DNA of 64,000 nt, taken from the NCBI RefSeq assembly GCF_026168755.1, contig NZ_JAPFDR010000008.1, positions 43,785 through 107,784 on the forward strand, given 5' to 3'. Both the position numbers and the translations under genes were made by a program. Position 1 is the first letter of the stretch; every line of letters begins with the position of its first letter. Below the pieces are notes generated by a model. The model was not told the origin of the DNA and searched no databases. It worked only from the letters and a program-made list of their open reading frames with translations. This document shows, in pieces, positions 46,364 to 56,980 of this stretch. The DNA comes from Clostridium sp. (GTDB lineage: Bacteria > Bacillota > Clostridia > Clostridiales > Clostridiaceae).

Positions 46364-46768
46364 GGTAGTAGAATCAGTATCTTTAAGTTTAACTGATTTC
46401 ATATGCCAACGTCCTTTATCGTCTTCTGCAAAAGTTCCTATTAAATATGTTTTTTTATATGGTTTCTCATAGGCAAAACCATATGCTTCAATTTCTATTG
46501 TATCATCAACTTTTGATATTACAGACATAGATTCTACCTCTATTAATCTAAGAGATTTATCTTTCCAATGAGTAAAATAATAATCAACTGAATAAATAAA
46601 ATTAGAACATCTATAAGATATATACATATTTTTTATGGAGGTTCCTATAATAAATAATGTTAACAATAGAATAGCTATTACAATAATTTTTCTATTTCTT
46701 TGTATTTTCTTTTTTTTATGATTTATTTTAATTAAATTTTGTTTTTTTACAGCAGAAACAGTGCTCAT
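46358..46768 (-). CDS. Hypothetical single-pass membrane protein
   Basis: A 136-residue protein. It has a basic N-terminus ('KKQNLIKINHKKKKIQRNRK'), one transmembrane helix (about 30-47) and an extracytoplasmic domain of ~85 residues with a beta-strand pattern ('IEIEAYGFAYEKPYKKTYLIGTFAEDDKGRWHMKSVKL'). It resembles small DUF4829/lumazine-type NTF2-like membrane-tethered proteins in shape only. I do not recognise the family. GGAGG sits 7 bases before the ATG. Its 5' leader contains two hairpins (46801-46826 and 46845-46881). Confidence 0.65.
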   Translation of the reverse strand: MSTVSAVKKQNLIKINHKKKKIQRNRKIIVIAILLLTLFIIGTSIKNMYISYRCSNFIYSVDYYFTHWKDKSLRLIEVESMSVISKVDDTIEIEAYGFAYEKPYKKTYLIGTFAEDDKGRWHMKSVKLKDTDSTTE

Positions 46769-47164
46769 ATGCTAACCTCCACAAAGAAATCTTTAAGGAA
46801 ACTCCTATTATTTTTGTTGTAGGAGTACTCTAAAGTATACCTTCAACTTACCAAATTGAAATTTGGAGTTTTAGGCAAGTTAGATTATATAAATCAAAAT
46901 TTAGATAATCTAAGTTATAATTATATGTTACCATATTATGTAAATAAGTAAAGAAAATATTGTATATTTGGAATACTAACAATATAATTAAGATAAAACA
47001 TTCTTTGTTTTAGGATTTGTATTTTAGTAACTTTAAATAAATATTTTTAAACAAAATAATAAAGATTTTATAATTATGTTTACTAAAATTAAATTCATAA
47101 AATAAGTTTTAGATTATGGATAAAAAAACACAGATAAAGATGAGACGAAAAGGAGAATATTACT
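46769..47164. other. Divergent intergenic region with leader hairpins
   Basis: Between the minus-strand membrane protein and the plus-strand DUF6762-like gene. Hairpins ACTCCTA/TAGGAGT (46801-46807 with 46820-46826) and CCAAAT/ATTTGG (46851-46856 with 46861-46866, enclosed by AACTT/AAGTT) lie in the leader of the minus-strand gene. No T-tracts follow, so they may be regulatory. The rest is AT-rich with no gene seen. Confidence 0.4.
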
Positions 47165-47563
47165 ATGGATTATTCAAGCTTAATATTAATGGAAAGAGAT
47201 AATGAAACAGGATTTGTAACAAAGGAACTTGGAAGCTATAAAGTTTCAGAAGGAGCAGAACATATAAAAGGTTTTTATGTTAAAGGAGATAGTGTTTATA
47301 TAAAATTTGATACAAATAAAGATGTTGAAGAATGGGAATACTCTGCAATATATGATGTATTTAATATGGAGTTATTTGAAAATGAAGGGTTTGAAATTGA
47401 AGAAGTTGATGATGAATATAACCCAACATTTTTAATTAATTTTAAATATAAGGATGATCATGAATACATTGAAGAAAAATTATCTCTTTCTATAGAGTTA
47501 ATAGAAGAAGCTATGGAAAAAGCCTTTAATGATATTGAAGGTAAAGAGGAAGAATATCAATAA
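47165..47563 (+). CDS. DUF6762-like clostridial protein
   Basis: A 132-residue acidic protein ('SSLILMERDNETGFVTKELGSYKVSEGAEHIKGFYVKGDSVYIKFDTNKDVEEWEYSAIYDVFN'). I recognise it as resembling the DUF6762 family, found mainly in clostridia and without known function. No membrane helix, signal or catalytic motif is visible. It is 43 bases upstream of pepF and may be co-transcribed with it, since no terminator separates them. AAAGGAG precedes the ATG. Confidence 0.65.
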   Translation: MDYSSLILMERDNETGFVTKELGSYKVSEGAEHIKGFYVKGDSVYIKFDTNKDVEEWEYSAIYDVFNMELFENEGFEIEEVDDEYNPTFLINFKYKDDHEYIEEKLSLSIELIEEAMEKAFNDIEGKEEEYQ

Positions 47564-47606
47564 AAATAGAAAGGAGATGCCTATAGGGATAGGCTGAAGG
47601 TGGGCT

Positions 47607-49403
47607 ATGGAAAGTAAGGTTTTAAAGAAAAGAGAGGAAATACAAGAACAAGATAAATGGAGTATTAATGAAATATACTCTAATGATGAGGTTTGGGAAA
47701 AGGAATATAAAGAATTACAAGAAGAAGCACCAAAACTTAAAGAATTTGAAGGAAAGCTTGGAGATGGAGAAACTTTAATAAAATATTTTGAAGTAAATGA
47801 AAAGGTATCAAGAAAAGCAGAAAAAATTTATGTTTATGCACATTTAAGATGTGATGAAGATACAAGTAATACAAAGTATCAAGCAATGATGAATAAAATT
47901 GATGCTTATATGGCTGAATATGCTACTTATACAGCTTATGTGGTACCAGAAATTTTATCTCTTCCAGATGGAACAATAGAAAAACAAATGGAAGAATTAA
48001 AAGGTCTTGAACCTTATAAATTCTTATTAGAAAATATCTTAAAAGAAAAACCGCATGTATTAGATAAAAAAGAGGAAGAGTTACTTGCAGCAGCTTCAGA
48101 TTGTTTAGATGCACCATCATCTATACATAATATTATGACAAATGCTGATATGAAATTTGGAAATATTAAAGATGAAGATGGAGAAGAAGTTGAATTAACA
48201 GAAGGAAATTATTCTTCATTTATAAAATCAAAGGATAGAGAAGTTAGAAAAGAAGCATTTAAAGGATTATTTAAAGAATATAAAGCCTTTGAAAACACAT
48301 TAGCAACAACTCTTTCTAGTTCAATAAAAGTATTTAATTTTGGAGCTAGAGTAAGAAATTATAATAGTGCATTAGAAGCATCATTAAAACCAAATGATAT
48401 TCCTTTAGAAGTTTATACTAATGCTATAAAAACTATAGATGATAATCTTTCATCACTTCATAGATATGTAGGCTTAAAGAAAAAACTATTAGGTCTTGAT
48501 GAAATGCATATGTATGATTTATATGTTCCAGTAATTGAAATTCCTAAAGAAAGTGTAGAATTTGATGATGCAGTTAAAATGGCAATTGAAGGGTTACAAC
48601 CTTTAGGAAAAGAATATTTAGATATATTCCAAGAAGGAATTAACGGTGGATGGATAGATAAATATATTAATAAAGGAAAACGTGGTGGAGCGTATTCATG
48701 GGGTGGATATGATACTAAGCCTTATGTTTTATTAAATTATAATTATGAGCTTAATGATGTATCAACTTTAGTTCATGAAATGGGTCACTCAATTCATTCT
48801 TATTATTCAAGAAAAGAACAAAGTTACTATTATGCAGGTTATACATTATTCTGTGCAGAAGTTGCTTCAACTACTAATGAAGCACTATTAATTCATCATT
48901 TAATAAATAAAGAAACTGATAAAAAGAAAAAATTATATTTAATAAATCAAGAATTAGAACAAATAAGAACTACTGTATTTAGACAATTAATGTTTGCAGA
49001 GTTTGAACTTTATACACATGAAAGCTTTGAAAAGGGTATTCCATTAACTGCAGAAGATTATAATGCAAAATGGCATGAGCTAAATATTAAATATTTTGGA
49101 CCAGAAATGGTAGTTGATCCTGAAATTGATGTTGAATGGTCAAGAATACCACACTTCTATAGTGATTTCTATGTATATCAATATGCAACTGGATATGCAG
49201 CAGCATCTGCTTTTGCTAAGAGTATATTAGATAAGGAACCTAATGCAGTTGAAAAATATGTTGGATTCTTAAAGAGTGGTGGAAGTGATTATCCAATAGA
49301 GATTTTAAAGAAAGCGGGAGTAGATATGACTACGCCTAAGCCATTAGAAGCAACTATTGATAGATTTAATGAATTATTAGATATGTTAGAGAAAGAAATT
49401 TAA
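47607..49403 (+). CDS. pepF: Oligoendopeptidase F (M3B zinc peptidase)
   Basis: A 598-residue cytoplasmic metallopeptidase. The zinc motif is 'HEMGH' (His390, Glu391, His394) in 'LVHEMGHSIHSYYS', with the third ligand region 'LFCAEVASTTNEALL'. The M3B signature 'RGGAYSWGGYDTKPYVLLNY' precedes. C-terminal 'SDFYVYQYATGYAAASAFAKSIL' is typical. It degrades peptides of roughly 7-17 residues. Length matches the family (~600). The rhomboid gene follows with only two bases between, so the two proteases are co-expressed. Confidence 0.94.
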   Translation: MESKVLKKREEIQEQDKWSINEIYSNDEVWEKEYKELQEEAPKLKEFEGKLGDGETLIKYFEVNEKVSRKAEKIYVYAHLRCDEDTSNTKYQAMMNKIDAYMAEYATYTAYVVPEILSLPDGTIEKQMEELKGLEPYKFLLENILKEKPHVLDKKEEELLAAASDCLDAPSSIHNIMTNADMKFGNIKDEDGEEVELTEGNYSSFIKSKDREVRKEAFKGLFKEYKAFENTLATTLSSSIKVFNFGARVRNYNSALEASLKPNDIPLEVYTNAIKTIDDNLSSLHRYVGLKKKLLGLDEMHMYDLYVPVIEIPKESVEFDDAVKMAIEGLQPLGKEYLDIFQEGINGGWIDKYINKGKRGGAYSWGGYDTKPYVLLNYNYELNDVSTLVHEMGHSIHSYYSRKEQSYYYAGYTLFCAEVASTTNEALLIHHLINKETDKKKKLYLINQELEQIRTTVFRQLMFAEFELYTHESFEKGIPLTAEDYNAKWHELNIKYFGPEMVVDPEIDVEWSRIPHFYSDFYVYQYATGYAAASAFAKSILDKEPNAVEKYVGFLKSGGSDYPIEILKKAGVDMTTPKPLEATIDRFNELLDMLEKEI

Positions 49404-49405
49404 AA

Positions 49406-50380
49406 ATGAATAAATTAGAAAATATTTTATTTAGTGAACTAACAAAGCAGGCTGGGTTTTATATAAAAGACTATTATAGTGAGTTTTTAAAAGAAAATAA
49501 ATGGATAGCTATAATGGAGAATGAAGATTTTATTTATGTTGCTATAGTATGTAAAAATAATGAAAGTGATTTTGTATATTACGAAGCAATGAGCTTTCTA
49601 AAAAAGACATATGCTAAAAAAATATCTTTAAATATAGTTATATGTACTGGAGATAATTATGAATCACTAATTCATCAACATTATAATAAGTTAATTTATT
49701 CAGAAAAAGAAAAACAAGTAGTTTACAGCGATGATAGCTGTAAGCCACTTGTTTCTATATTAAATTATAGTATTGAAAAGGAAAAATTAAATAAACCAAA
49801 GGTAAAATATAAAGAAAACTTGGTTACATATATATTAATATGTATAAATATTTTGATTTTTATAATTACAGTTTTTTTATCTAAAAATATATACGATATT
49901 GATTCATATACGCTTATAGAATTAGGAGCTAAAGTAAATGTTCTGATTAATAATGGACAGCCTTGGAGATTAATAACATGTGCATTTTTACATGGCGGAT
50001 TATCACATATAGCATTTAATATGTATGCTCTTAAAATTATTGGATCAGAAGTAGAGTGCTTATATGGAAAAGTTAAATATATAGCGATATACTTACTATC
50101 AGCTTTGGGAGGCAGTGTATTTAGTTATTTATTTAATGCAAATTCAATAAGTGTAGGAGCATCAGGAGCAATATTTGGGCTTCTAGGAGCTATGATTATT
50201 TTTGGAATAAGGCATAAAAATAGAATTGGAAAAGCCTATATAGTGAATTTATTTAAAGTTTTACTCATAAATATATTTATAGGAGTTACAATAAGTAATA
50301 TAGATAATGGGGCACATATTGGTGGACTAGTATTTGGGGTTATCTCAGCTTTAGTAATGAGAGATAAAAAAATATATTAA
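49406..50380 (+). CDS. Rhomboid-family intramembrane serine protease
   Basis: A 324-residue protein. It has a ~140-residue N-terminal cytoplasmic domain, then about seven membrane helices. The catalytic dyad is Ser253 in 'VGASGAIFG' and His304 in 'GAHIGG'. The oxyanion-side motif 'HGGLSHIAFNMYAL' is present. It would cleave membrane-protein helices within the bilayer. The size with an N-terminal extension matches the GluP/YqgP type of Bacillus, which also deals with Mg/Mn transporters. Substrate is unknown. It starts two bases after pepF. Confidence 0.92.
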   Translation: MNKLENILFSELTKQAGFYIKDYYSEFLKENKWIAIMENEDFIYVAIVCKNNESDFVYYEAMSFLKKTYAKKISLNIVICTGDNYESLIHQHYNKLIYSEKEKQVVYSDDSCKPLVSILNYSIEKEKLNKPKVKYKENLVTYILICINILIFIITVFLSKNIYDIDSYTLIELGAKVNVLINNGQPWRLITCAFLHGGLSHIAFNMYALKIIGSEVECLYGKVKYIAIYLLSALGGSVFSYLFNANSISVGASGAIFGLLGAMIIFGIRHKNRIGKAYIVNLFKVLLINIFIGVTISNIDNGAHIGGLVFGVISALVMRDKKIY

Positions 50381-50399
50381 TTTATAAAGGAGCATGCTA

Positions 50400-51023
50400 A
50401 TGAGTTTATTAGAGGATAAAGCATTGAGAGTAAATTTAATAACAATGGTAATATTAGTTATTACAGCAATATATGATTTTATGTTTAGAGGTGGAGAAAA
50501 GCTTTTTAGAATAGGCTTAATGGCAGTTACTTTATGGATAATGTATTTTGTTTATAAAAAAACTTTTTTAAGAAAAGCAAGAATAAGTTTTTATTTGATT
50601 TATTCTTTTATTATTGGAGCAATGTATTTAGGAAATGTATTTGATTTTTATATAATTATCCCTATGTATGATAAAATATTACATTTATTATCAGGGCTTA
50701 TTATTGGACTTATAGGATATATCTTTTTTTTACATGTAAGTAATGGTAATGTAGAAGACTCATTTAAAAGATATATGCCTATGTTATTTTCTATAATATT
50801 TTCTATTGCAGCCGCAGGAGTATGGGAAATATGGGAATTTTCAACAGATCAATTATTTGGATTTGTATCTCAGAATAATAGCCTGCATGATACAATGTGG
50901 GATATAATATGTGGTACTTTGATGGGGATTGTTTCTAATGTTCCTATTTATTTTTATCATATAAAAGGCAAAAAAATAAAATTTATTGAAAATATAAATA
51001 AACAAATAAATGAAAGTGAATAA
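50400..51023 (+). CDS. DUF2238/YjdF-like integral membrane protein
   Basis: A 207-residue protein with six predicted helices. Charged and aromatic residues lie in or near membrane segments: 'YDKILHLLSGLIIGLIGY', 'AAGVWEIWEFSTDQLFG' and 'HDTMWDIICGTLMG'. This Asp-His/Glu/Asp pattern resembles DUF2238 (YjdF) proteins of unknown function. The start is set at ATG 50400, because AAAGGAG is only one base from the earlier in-frame ATG 50394. It is the last gene of the pepF-rhomboid operon, before a strong terminator. Confidence 0.75.
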   Translation: MSLLEDKALRVNLITMVILVITAIYDFMFRGGEKLFRIGLMAVTLWIMYFVYKKTFLRKARISFYLIYSFIIGAMYLGNVFDFYIIIPMYDKILHLLSGLIIGLIGYIFFLHVSNGNVEDSFKRYMPMLFSIIFSIAAAGVWEIWEFSTDQLFGFVSQNNSLHDTMWDIICGTLMGIVSNVPIYFYHIKGKKIKFIENINKQINESE

Positions 51024-51024
51024 A

Positions 51025-51066
51025 AGAAGGGGAAGTAATATTCGTATTATTTCTCCTTCTTTTTTA
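51025..51066 (+). terminator. Terminator after the pepF-rhomboid operon
   Basis: AGAAGGGGAAGTAATA (51025-51040), TTCG loop, TATTATTTCTCCTTCT (51045-51060), then TTTTT. Confidence 0.88.
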
Positions 51067-51071
51067 GATTC

Positions 51072-51158
51072 TTAAGAAAACATTAAGAAAAATAGTAGCG
51101 AAATGTTAAAAAAGAGTTAACTTTATATAAGAATTTTGGTATATAATAAGAGTATAAT
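51072..51158 (+). promoter_or_regulatory. Paired 11-bp direct repeats and -10 boxes upstream of the PAP2/UgtP genes
   Basis: TTAAGAAAACA (51072) and TTAAGAAAAAT (51083) are 11 bases apart. TTAAAAAAGAG (51106) and TTAACTTTATA (51117) form a second pair with the same period. TATAAT boxes lie at 51142-51147 and 51153-51158. Eleven-base direct repeats upstream of a -10 are the usual binding pattern of OmpR/PhoP-family regulators. The regulator is not identified. Confidence 0.5.
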
Positions 51159-51221
51159 GAAGGGGAATATTAAAGTATTTGAAATATTAAATGGGGCAAA
51201 ATATAAGAAAGGAGAGAGAGG

Positions 51222-51749
51222 ATGATTAAATTTTTTAAAATAATAGATAATAAAGGATTAAAGTACATAAGTGAAAAATGTAAAAATAGAACATTTGATA
51301 GAATAATGCCTATTATAACAATGATGGGGAATTTAGGGGTAATATGGTTAATTATATCAATTTTAATGTTATTAAAAGTTGAAGATAGAATTATTGGCAT
51401 TAGTGTTATTTTAGCATTAATATTAACAACCATAATTGGTGAGGGGATAATAAAACACATAGTTAAAAGAAATAGACCATTTCAAAATCATGAAGATGAA
51501 TTATTAATAAATAAACCTATAACATATTCATTTCCATCAGGGCATACAGCATCTTCATTTGCAGCCTTGGCAGTTTTTTTACAAATGAATGGAAAGTTAG
51601 GATTAATAATGAGTCCTATTGCTACATTAATTGCATTTTCAAGAATTTATTTAAAGGTACATTATCCAACAGATGTTATATTTGGAATAGTTCTAGGTAT
51701 TACTTGTGGAGTAAGTGTAGTTTCTTTTTTAGGGAGAATTGCTATTTAA
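51222..51749 (+). CDS. PAP2-family membrane phosphatase
   Basis: A 175-residue membrane protein with about five helices. All three phosphatase motifs are present: Kx6RP ('KHIVKRNRP'), 'PSGH' in 'FPSGHTASSFA', and 'SRxxxxxHxxxD' in 'SRIYLKVHYPTD'. The family dephosphorylates lipid phosphates such as phosphatidic acid or undecaprenyl pyrophosphate. It precedes a UgtP-like diacylglycerol glycosyltransferase by 70 bases. Phosphatidic acid to diacylglycerol is therefore an attractive function here, feeding glycolipid synthesis (inference). Undecaprenyl-PP recycling remains possible. Confidence 0.9.
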   Translation: MIKFFKIIDNKGLKYISEKCKNRTFDRIMPIITMMGNLGVIWLIISILMLLKVEDRIIGISVILALILTTIIGEGIIKHIVKRNRPFQNHEDELLINKPITYSFPSGHTASSFAALAVFLQMNGKLGLIMSPIATLIAFSRIYLKVHYPTDVIFGIVLGITCGVSVVSFLGRIAI

Positions 51750-51818
51750 TATTCAAAATTATGTGATATAATAGTAAATTGATTATTGAGAGAAATTATA
51801 TTGTTAGGGGGAGCTTAA

Positions 51819-52955
51819 ATGAATATTCTTATTTTGTCAGCATCAACTGGTGGCGGACATATGAGGGCATCTAAAGCAATAGAGGGTTATATGACCCAAA
51901 AGAATAAAGATATAAATGTTAAAATAGTAGATAGTTTATTGTATATAAGTCCAATATTAAATAAAACAGTTACAGGTGGATATGTTTATTTAGCAACCAA
52001 AACGCCTAAATTATATGGAAAGTTATATGATTTAACTAATAAGGAACATAAATTGGCTAATTTTGTAACTAGACTTAACAATATATTTGCAAATAAGTTA
52101 TTACCTTTGATTGATGAGTTTAAACCAGATATTATTATAACAACTCATCCATTTCCCACTGAGATGGTATCAAGGTTAAAGTCAAAGAAAGAAATAAATA
52201 TACCATTAATTTGTATAATGACTGATTATGCTCCACATAAGGCTTGGATAAATGATAAGGTAGATGCATATATAGTTGCTAATGATGATATGGTTGCTAA
52301 AATGATTTCTGAAGGAGTAGATTCAAGATGTATTTATCCATATGGAATACCTGTGGACGAAGTGTTCTTTGAAGAAAAGGAAAAGCAATTAGTAATTGAA
52401 GAATTAGGTCTTGATAAAAACTTGCCAACAGTATTGATGATGGCGGGAAGCTTTGGAGTATCAAATGTTTTTGATGTTTATGAGAATATAATAGATATAG
52501 ATTTGAACTTCCAAATAATATTAGTAACAGGAAGAAATCAAAAGTTATATAATCAGTTTGAAGAAGTAATAGGAAGTAGTCCTAAAAAGACAAAACTTAT
52601 ATACTTTACAGATGAAATTAATAACTTTATGCAAGCATCAGACATAATAATTACTAAGCCAGGTGGACTAACTGTTACAGAAGCATTAGCATGTAATATT
52701 CCAATGGCTGTTTTCGATGCAATTCCAGGTCAAGAGGAGGAAAATGCAGAATTCTTATTAAAACATAATATGGCTGTAAGAATTAGTGATGGAAATAGTT
52801 GCAGAGCAGCTATAGTAGAACTGTTAAAAGATAGTGAAAAGTTAGAAGGCATGAAGAAAGCCTGCAAATCCTTTGATAAAAATGATTCTACTAAAAATAT
52901 ATTTTTATTAATTAATGAATTAATAGAAAAAAACAATATTATAAATAAACAATAG
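51819..52955 (+). CDS. UgtP/MGDG synthase-like diacylglycerol glycosyltransferase
   Basis: A 378-residue GT28-type (GT-B fold) enzyme. The N-terminal MGDG-synthase domain carries 'LSASTGGGHMRASKAI' and 'ITTHPFPTEMV'. The C-terminal half has 'MMAGSFGVSNVFDV' and the nucleotide-sugar site 'ITKPGGLTVTEALACNIPMA' followed by 'PGQEEENAEFL'. It transfers glucose or galactose from a UDP-sugar to diacylglycerol, giving membrane glycolipids and possible lipoteichoic-acid anchors. It is peripheral to the cytoplasmic membrane. It follows the PAP2 gene and probably shares its promoter. Confidence 0.9.
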   Translation: MNILILSASTGGGHMRASKAIEGYMTQKNKDINVKIVDSLLYISPILNKTVTGGYVYLATKTPKLYGKLYDLTNKEHKLANFVTRLNNIFANKLLPLIDEFKPDIIITTHPFPTEMVSRLKSKKEINIPLICIMTDYAPHKAWINDKVDAYIVANDDMVAKMISEGVDSRCIYPYGIPVDEVFFEEKEKQLVIEELGLDKNLPTVLMMAGSFGVSNVFDVYENIIDIDLNFQIILVTGRNQKLYNQFEEVIGSSPKKTKLIYFTDEINNFMQASDIIITKPGGLTVTEALACNIPMAVFDAIPGQEEENAEFLLKHNMAVRISDGNSCRAAIVELLKDSEKLEGMKKACKSFDKNDSTKNIFLLINELIEKNNIINKQ

Positions 52956-52961
52956 TTTTAG

Positions 52962-52999
52962 AAAGGTTATGTTAAATTTATTTAGCATAACTTTTTTTT
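52962..52999 (+). terminator. Terminator after the glycosyltransferase gene
   Basis: AAAGGTTATGTTAAA (52962-52976) pairs with TTTAGCATAAC (52981-52991), followed by eight Ts. Confidence 0.8.
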
Positions 53000-53176
53000 C
53001 TTATTTTTTAAAAATATCTTTAAAATTTACCAAAATGGTATTAAAATATTAAGTAGGATTAGTATATTAACAAATAACTTGATAAAAAATTGTTAATATA
53101 AAAAAGTATTTGAATAATATGCTTATGTGTAAAACATATCCTAAAATTAAATATAAGATATAGGAATAAAGATTAA

Positions 53177-54535
<1,359 letters not shown>

Positions 54536-54571
54536 TTACGACTTAAAAAATAATAAGGATATTTTATTATA

Positions 54572-54624
54572 AAAATCAAATTACTTTATAGTTTATATAA
54601 TTATAAAGTGATTTGATTTTTTAT
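54572..54624 (+). terminator. Terminator after gdhA
   Basis: AAAATCAAATTACTTTATA (54572-54590) pairs almost perfectly with TATAAAGTGATTTGATTTT (54602-54620), then Ts. Confidence 0.9.
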
Positions 54625-55004
54625 TTTTATAAAAAATTGCCATGTTAATTTGTTAATAGATATTAAAATATTAAGTATTGTAAATAAAATCAATTGTAAA
54701 TTTAAATAATGAGAATAAGATATACATAAGTTAATATTAAAAAGTAGAGAATACATATTAAATATTTATAAAGCAAAAAAGAAAAACTTTTAAAGTAGTT
54801 ACTAATTTAATATAAAATATATTATAATTAAATACCGTAAAAGATAGGATTTTAAGAGGATTTTTCAATAAAATTTTAAATAAACATAGAAGTATGATAG
54901 AATAAGAAACGTTAATAAAGAACATTAGTTTGATTTTGATATTATGAAATTGTATAATTATATCTAAATTATTGCTTAAATGTTAATAGGTTGTAATTTT
55001 GGAG
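54625..55004. other. AT-rich leader upstream of parE
   Basis: About 380 bases without a supported gene. A TATAAT box lies at 54823-54828, roughly 180 bases before parE, with no convincing -35. No riboswitch or hairpin motif was recognised. Confidence 0.4.
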
Positions 55005-55010
55005 GTTTAT

Positions 55011-56960
55011 ATGAATAATGAAGTTAATAGTAAATATGATGTAACTGATTTAACATCTTTAGAAAAACTTGAACCAGTTAGAATTAGACCTGGTATGTAT
55101 ATAGGGTCTACAGGAACAAAGGGATTACATCATTGTATATGGGAGATATTAGACAACTCAATAGACGAAATATCTAATGGATTTGGAGATAAAGCCACAA
55201 TTATTATAAATAAAGATAAAAGTGTTACTGTTATAGATAATGGTAGAGGAATACCAACAGGAATTCATCCAGTTAAGAAAAAGTCTGGGGTAGAGATGGT
55301 ATTTACTGAATTACACACTGGTGGTAAGTTCGATAATAAAAACTACAAAACATCAGGAGGGCTTCATGGAGTTGGAGCAGCAGTAGTTAATGCACTTTCT
55401 AAATGGCTTGAAGTAGAAGTTCATCAAAATGGAAATATATATAAGCAAAGATTTGAATATGCTTACGATAAAGATATAAAAAAAGATATGCCAGGAACTG
55501 CTGTTACAGCATTAGAAATTGTAGGAAAGGCAAAAGATACTGGTACTAGAGTTACCTTTAAACCAGATGGAGAAATTTTTTCAACAACAGATTTTAAATT
55601 CGATATTATAGATGAAAGATTGCAAGAGCTTGCATTCCAAAATAAAGGGATACATCTTGAACTTATAGACCAAAGAAAAGATGAAGAGATTAGAAAAGAA
55701 TACTATTCTGAAAGAGGTTTACTTGATTTTATAGATTATTTAAATGAAAGTAAAACTACTATTCATCCAACGCCAATTTTTTTTGAAGGGGAAAGATCAA
55801 TAAATAATATTTCAATGTATGGAGAGGTTTGTATGCAATTTACAGACTCTACAACTGAATATATTGCAAGTTATGTTAATAATATTCCTACTACGGAAGC
55901 AGGTACTCATGAATCAGGATTTAAAACTGGTATGACAAGAGCCTTTAAAGAATGGGCAAAAAAATTAGGACTTGTTAAAGAAAAAGATAAAGAGTTTGAA
56001 GGCGATGACTTAAGAGAAGGAATGACAGCTATAGTTAGAATTAAAATTACTAATGCTGTATTTGAAGGTCAGACTAAGACGAAATTAGGAAGCTCAGAAG
56101 CTTATACTATGATGAATGATTTAGCATATACTAAGCTTTGTGAATGGATAGAAGATAATAAAGAAGTTGCTACAAGTCTTATAAATAATGCTCTTGCCGC
56201 AGCTCAAAGAAGAGAGAAAATTAAAAAAATAAATGAAGCTGAAAAGAAGAAGATAGGTAAAGGAACTGCTCCACTTGCTGGTAAAGTTGCAGTATGTACA
56301 TTAAAAGATAATACTGTAAATGAATTTATTGTAGTTGAGGGAGATTCTGCCGGTGGTTCTGCAAAACAAGCTAGAGATAGAAGATTCCAAACTATAATGC
56401 CTTCAAAGGGTAAAATAATGAATACAGAAAAGCAAAAGCTTGAAAATGTACTAGCATCTGAAGAACTTAAAATATTTAATACAGCAATAGGAACAGGAAC
56501 TTTAGATAATTATAAAGAAGAAGACTTAAAATACAATAAAATTATAATAATGAGTGATGCTGATGTTGATGGATTCCATATTAGAACTTTATGGATGACT
56601 TATATTTATAGATATATGAGACCGTTAATTGCAAATGGTCATCTTTACTTAGCACAACCGCCTTTATATAAAGTTTATAAACTTGTAAAGGGTAAAGAAG
56701 TATCAAAATATGCCTATAGTGATGAAGAGTTAGAAAAAGTAAAGAAAGAAATAGGAAAAGGAGCATTAATTCAAAGATATAAAGGTCTTGGAGAAATGAA
56801 TCCAGATCAACTTTGGGATACAACTTTAAATCCAGAAACTAGAACTCTTTTCCAAGTTACTATTGAAGATGCAGCTAAGGCAGAAAAAATGGTATCACTT
56901 TTAATGGGTGATGTTGTTGAGCCAAGAAAAAATTATATGTATAAGTATGCAGAGTTTTAG
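55011..56960 (+). CDS. parE: DNA topoisomerase IV subunit B
   Basis: A 649-residue type IIA topoisomerase ATPase subunit. GHKL motifs are 'EILDNSIDEISNGFG', 'VIDNGRGIPTGIHP' and 'TSGGLHGVGAAVVNALS'; the TOPRIM motifs are 'VVEGDSAGGSAKQARDRRFQTIMPSKGKIMN' and 'IIIMSDADVDGFHI'. ATG 55011 is chosen over in-frame TTG 54999, since GGAGG lies between them at the right distance. Direct pairing with a ParC-type A subunit away from any recF/dnaN-type genes favours topoisomerase IV over gyrase. It decatenates daughter chromosomes. Confidence 0.88.
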   Translation: MNNEVNSKYDVTDLTSLEKLEPVRIRPGMYIGSTGTKGLHHCIWEILDNSIDEISNGFGDKATIIINKDKSVTVIDNGRGIPTGIHPVKKKSGVEMVFTELHTGGKFDNKNYKTSGGLHGVGAAVVNALSKWLEVEVHQNGNIYKQRFEYAYDKDIKKDMPGTAVTALEIVGKAKDTGTRVTFKPDGEIFSTTDFKFDIIDERLQELAFQNKGIHLELIDQRKDEEIRKEYYSERGLLDFIDYLNESKTTIHPTPIFFEGERSINNISMYGEVCMQFTDSTTEYIASYVNNIPTTEAGTHESGFKTGMTRAFKEWAKKLGLVKEKDKEFEGDDLREGMTAIVRIKITNAVFEGQTKTKLGSSEAYTMMNDLAYTKLCEWIEDNKEVATSLINNALAAAQRREKIKKINEAEKKKIGKGTAPLAGKVAVCTLKDNTVNEFIVVEGDSAGGSAKQARDRRFQTIMPSKGKIMNTEKQKLENVLASEELKIFNTAIGTGTLDNYKEEDLKYNKIIIMSDADVDGFHIRTLWMTYIYRYMRPLIANGHLYLAQPPLYKVYKLVKGKEVSKYAYSDEELEKVKKEIGKGALIQRYKGLGEMNPDQLWDTTLNPETRTLFQVTIEDAAKAEKMVSLLMGDVVEPRKNYMYKYAEF

Positions 56961-56980
56961 GAAAAGAAAGGAGTTAAATT

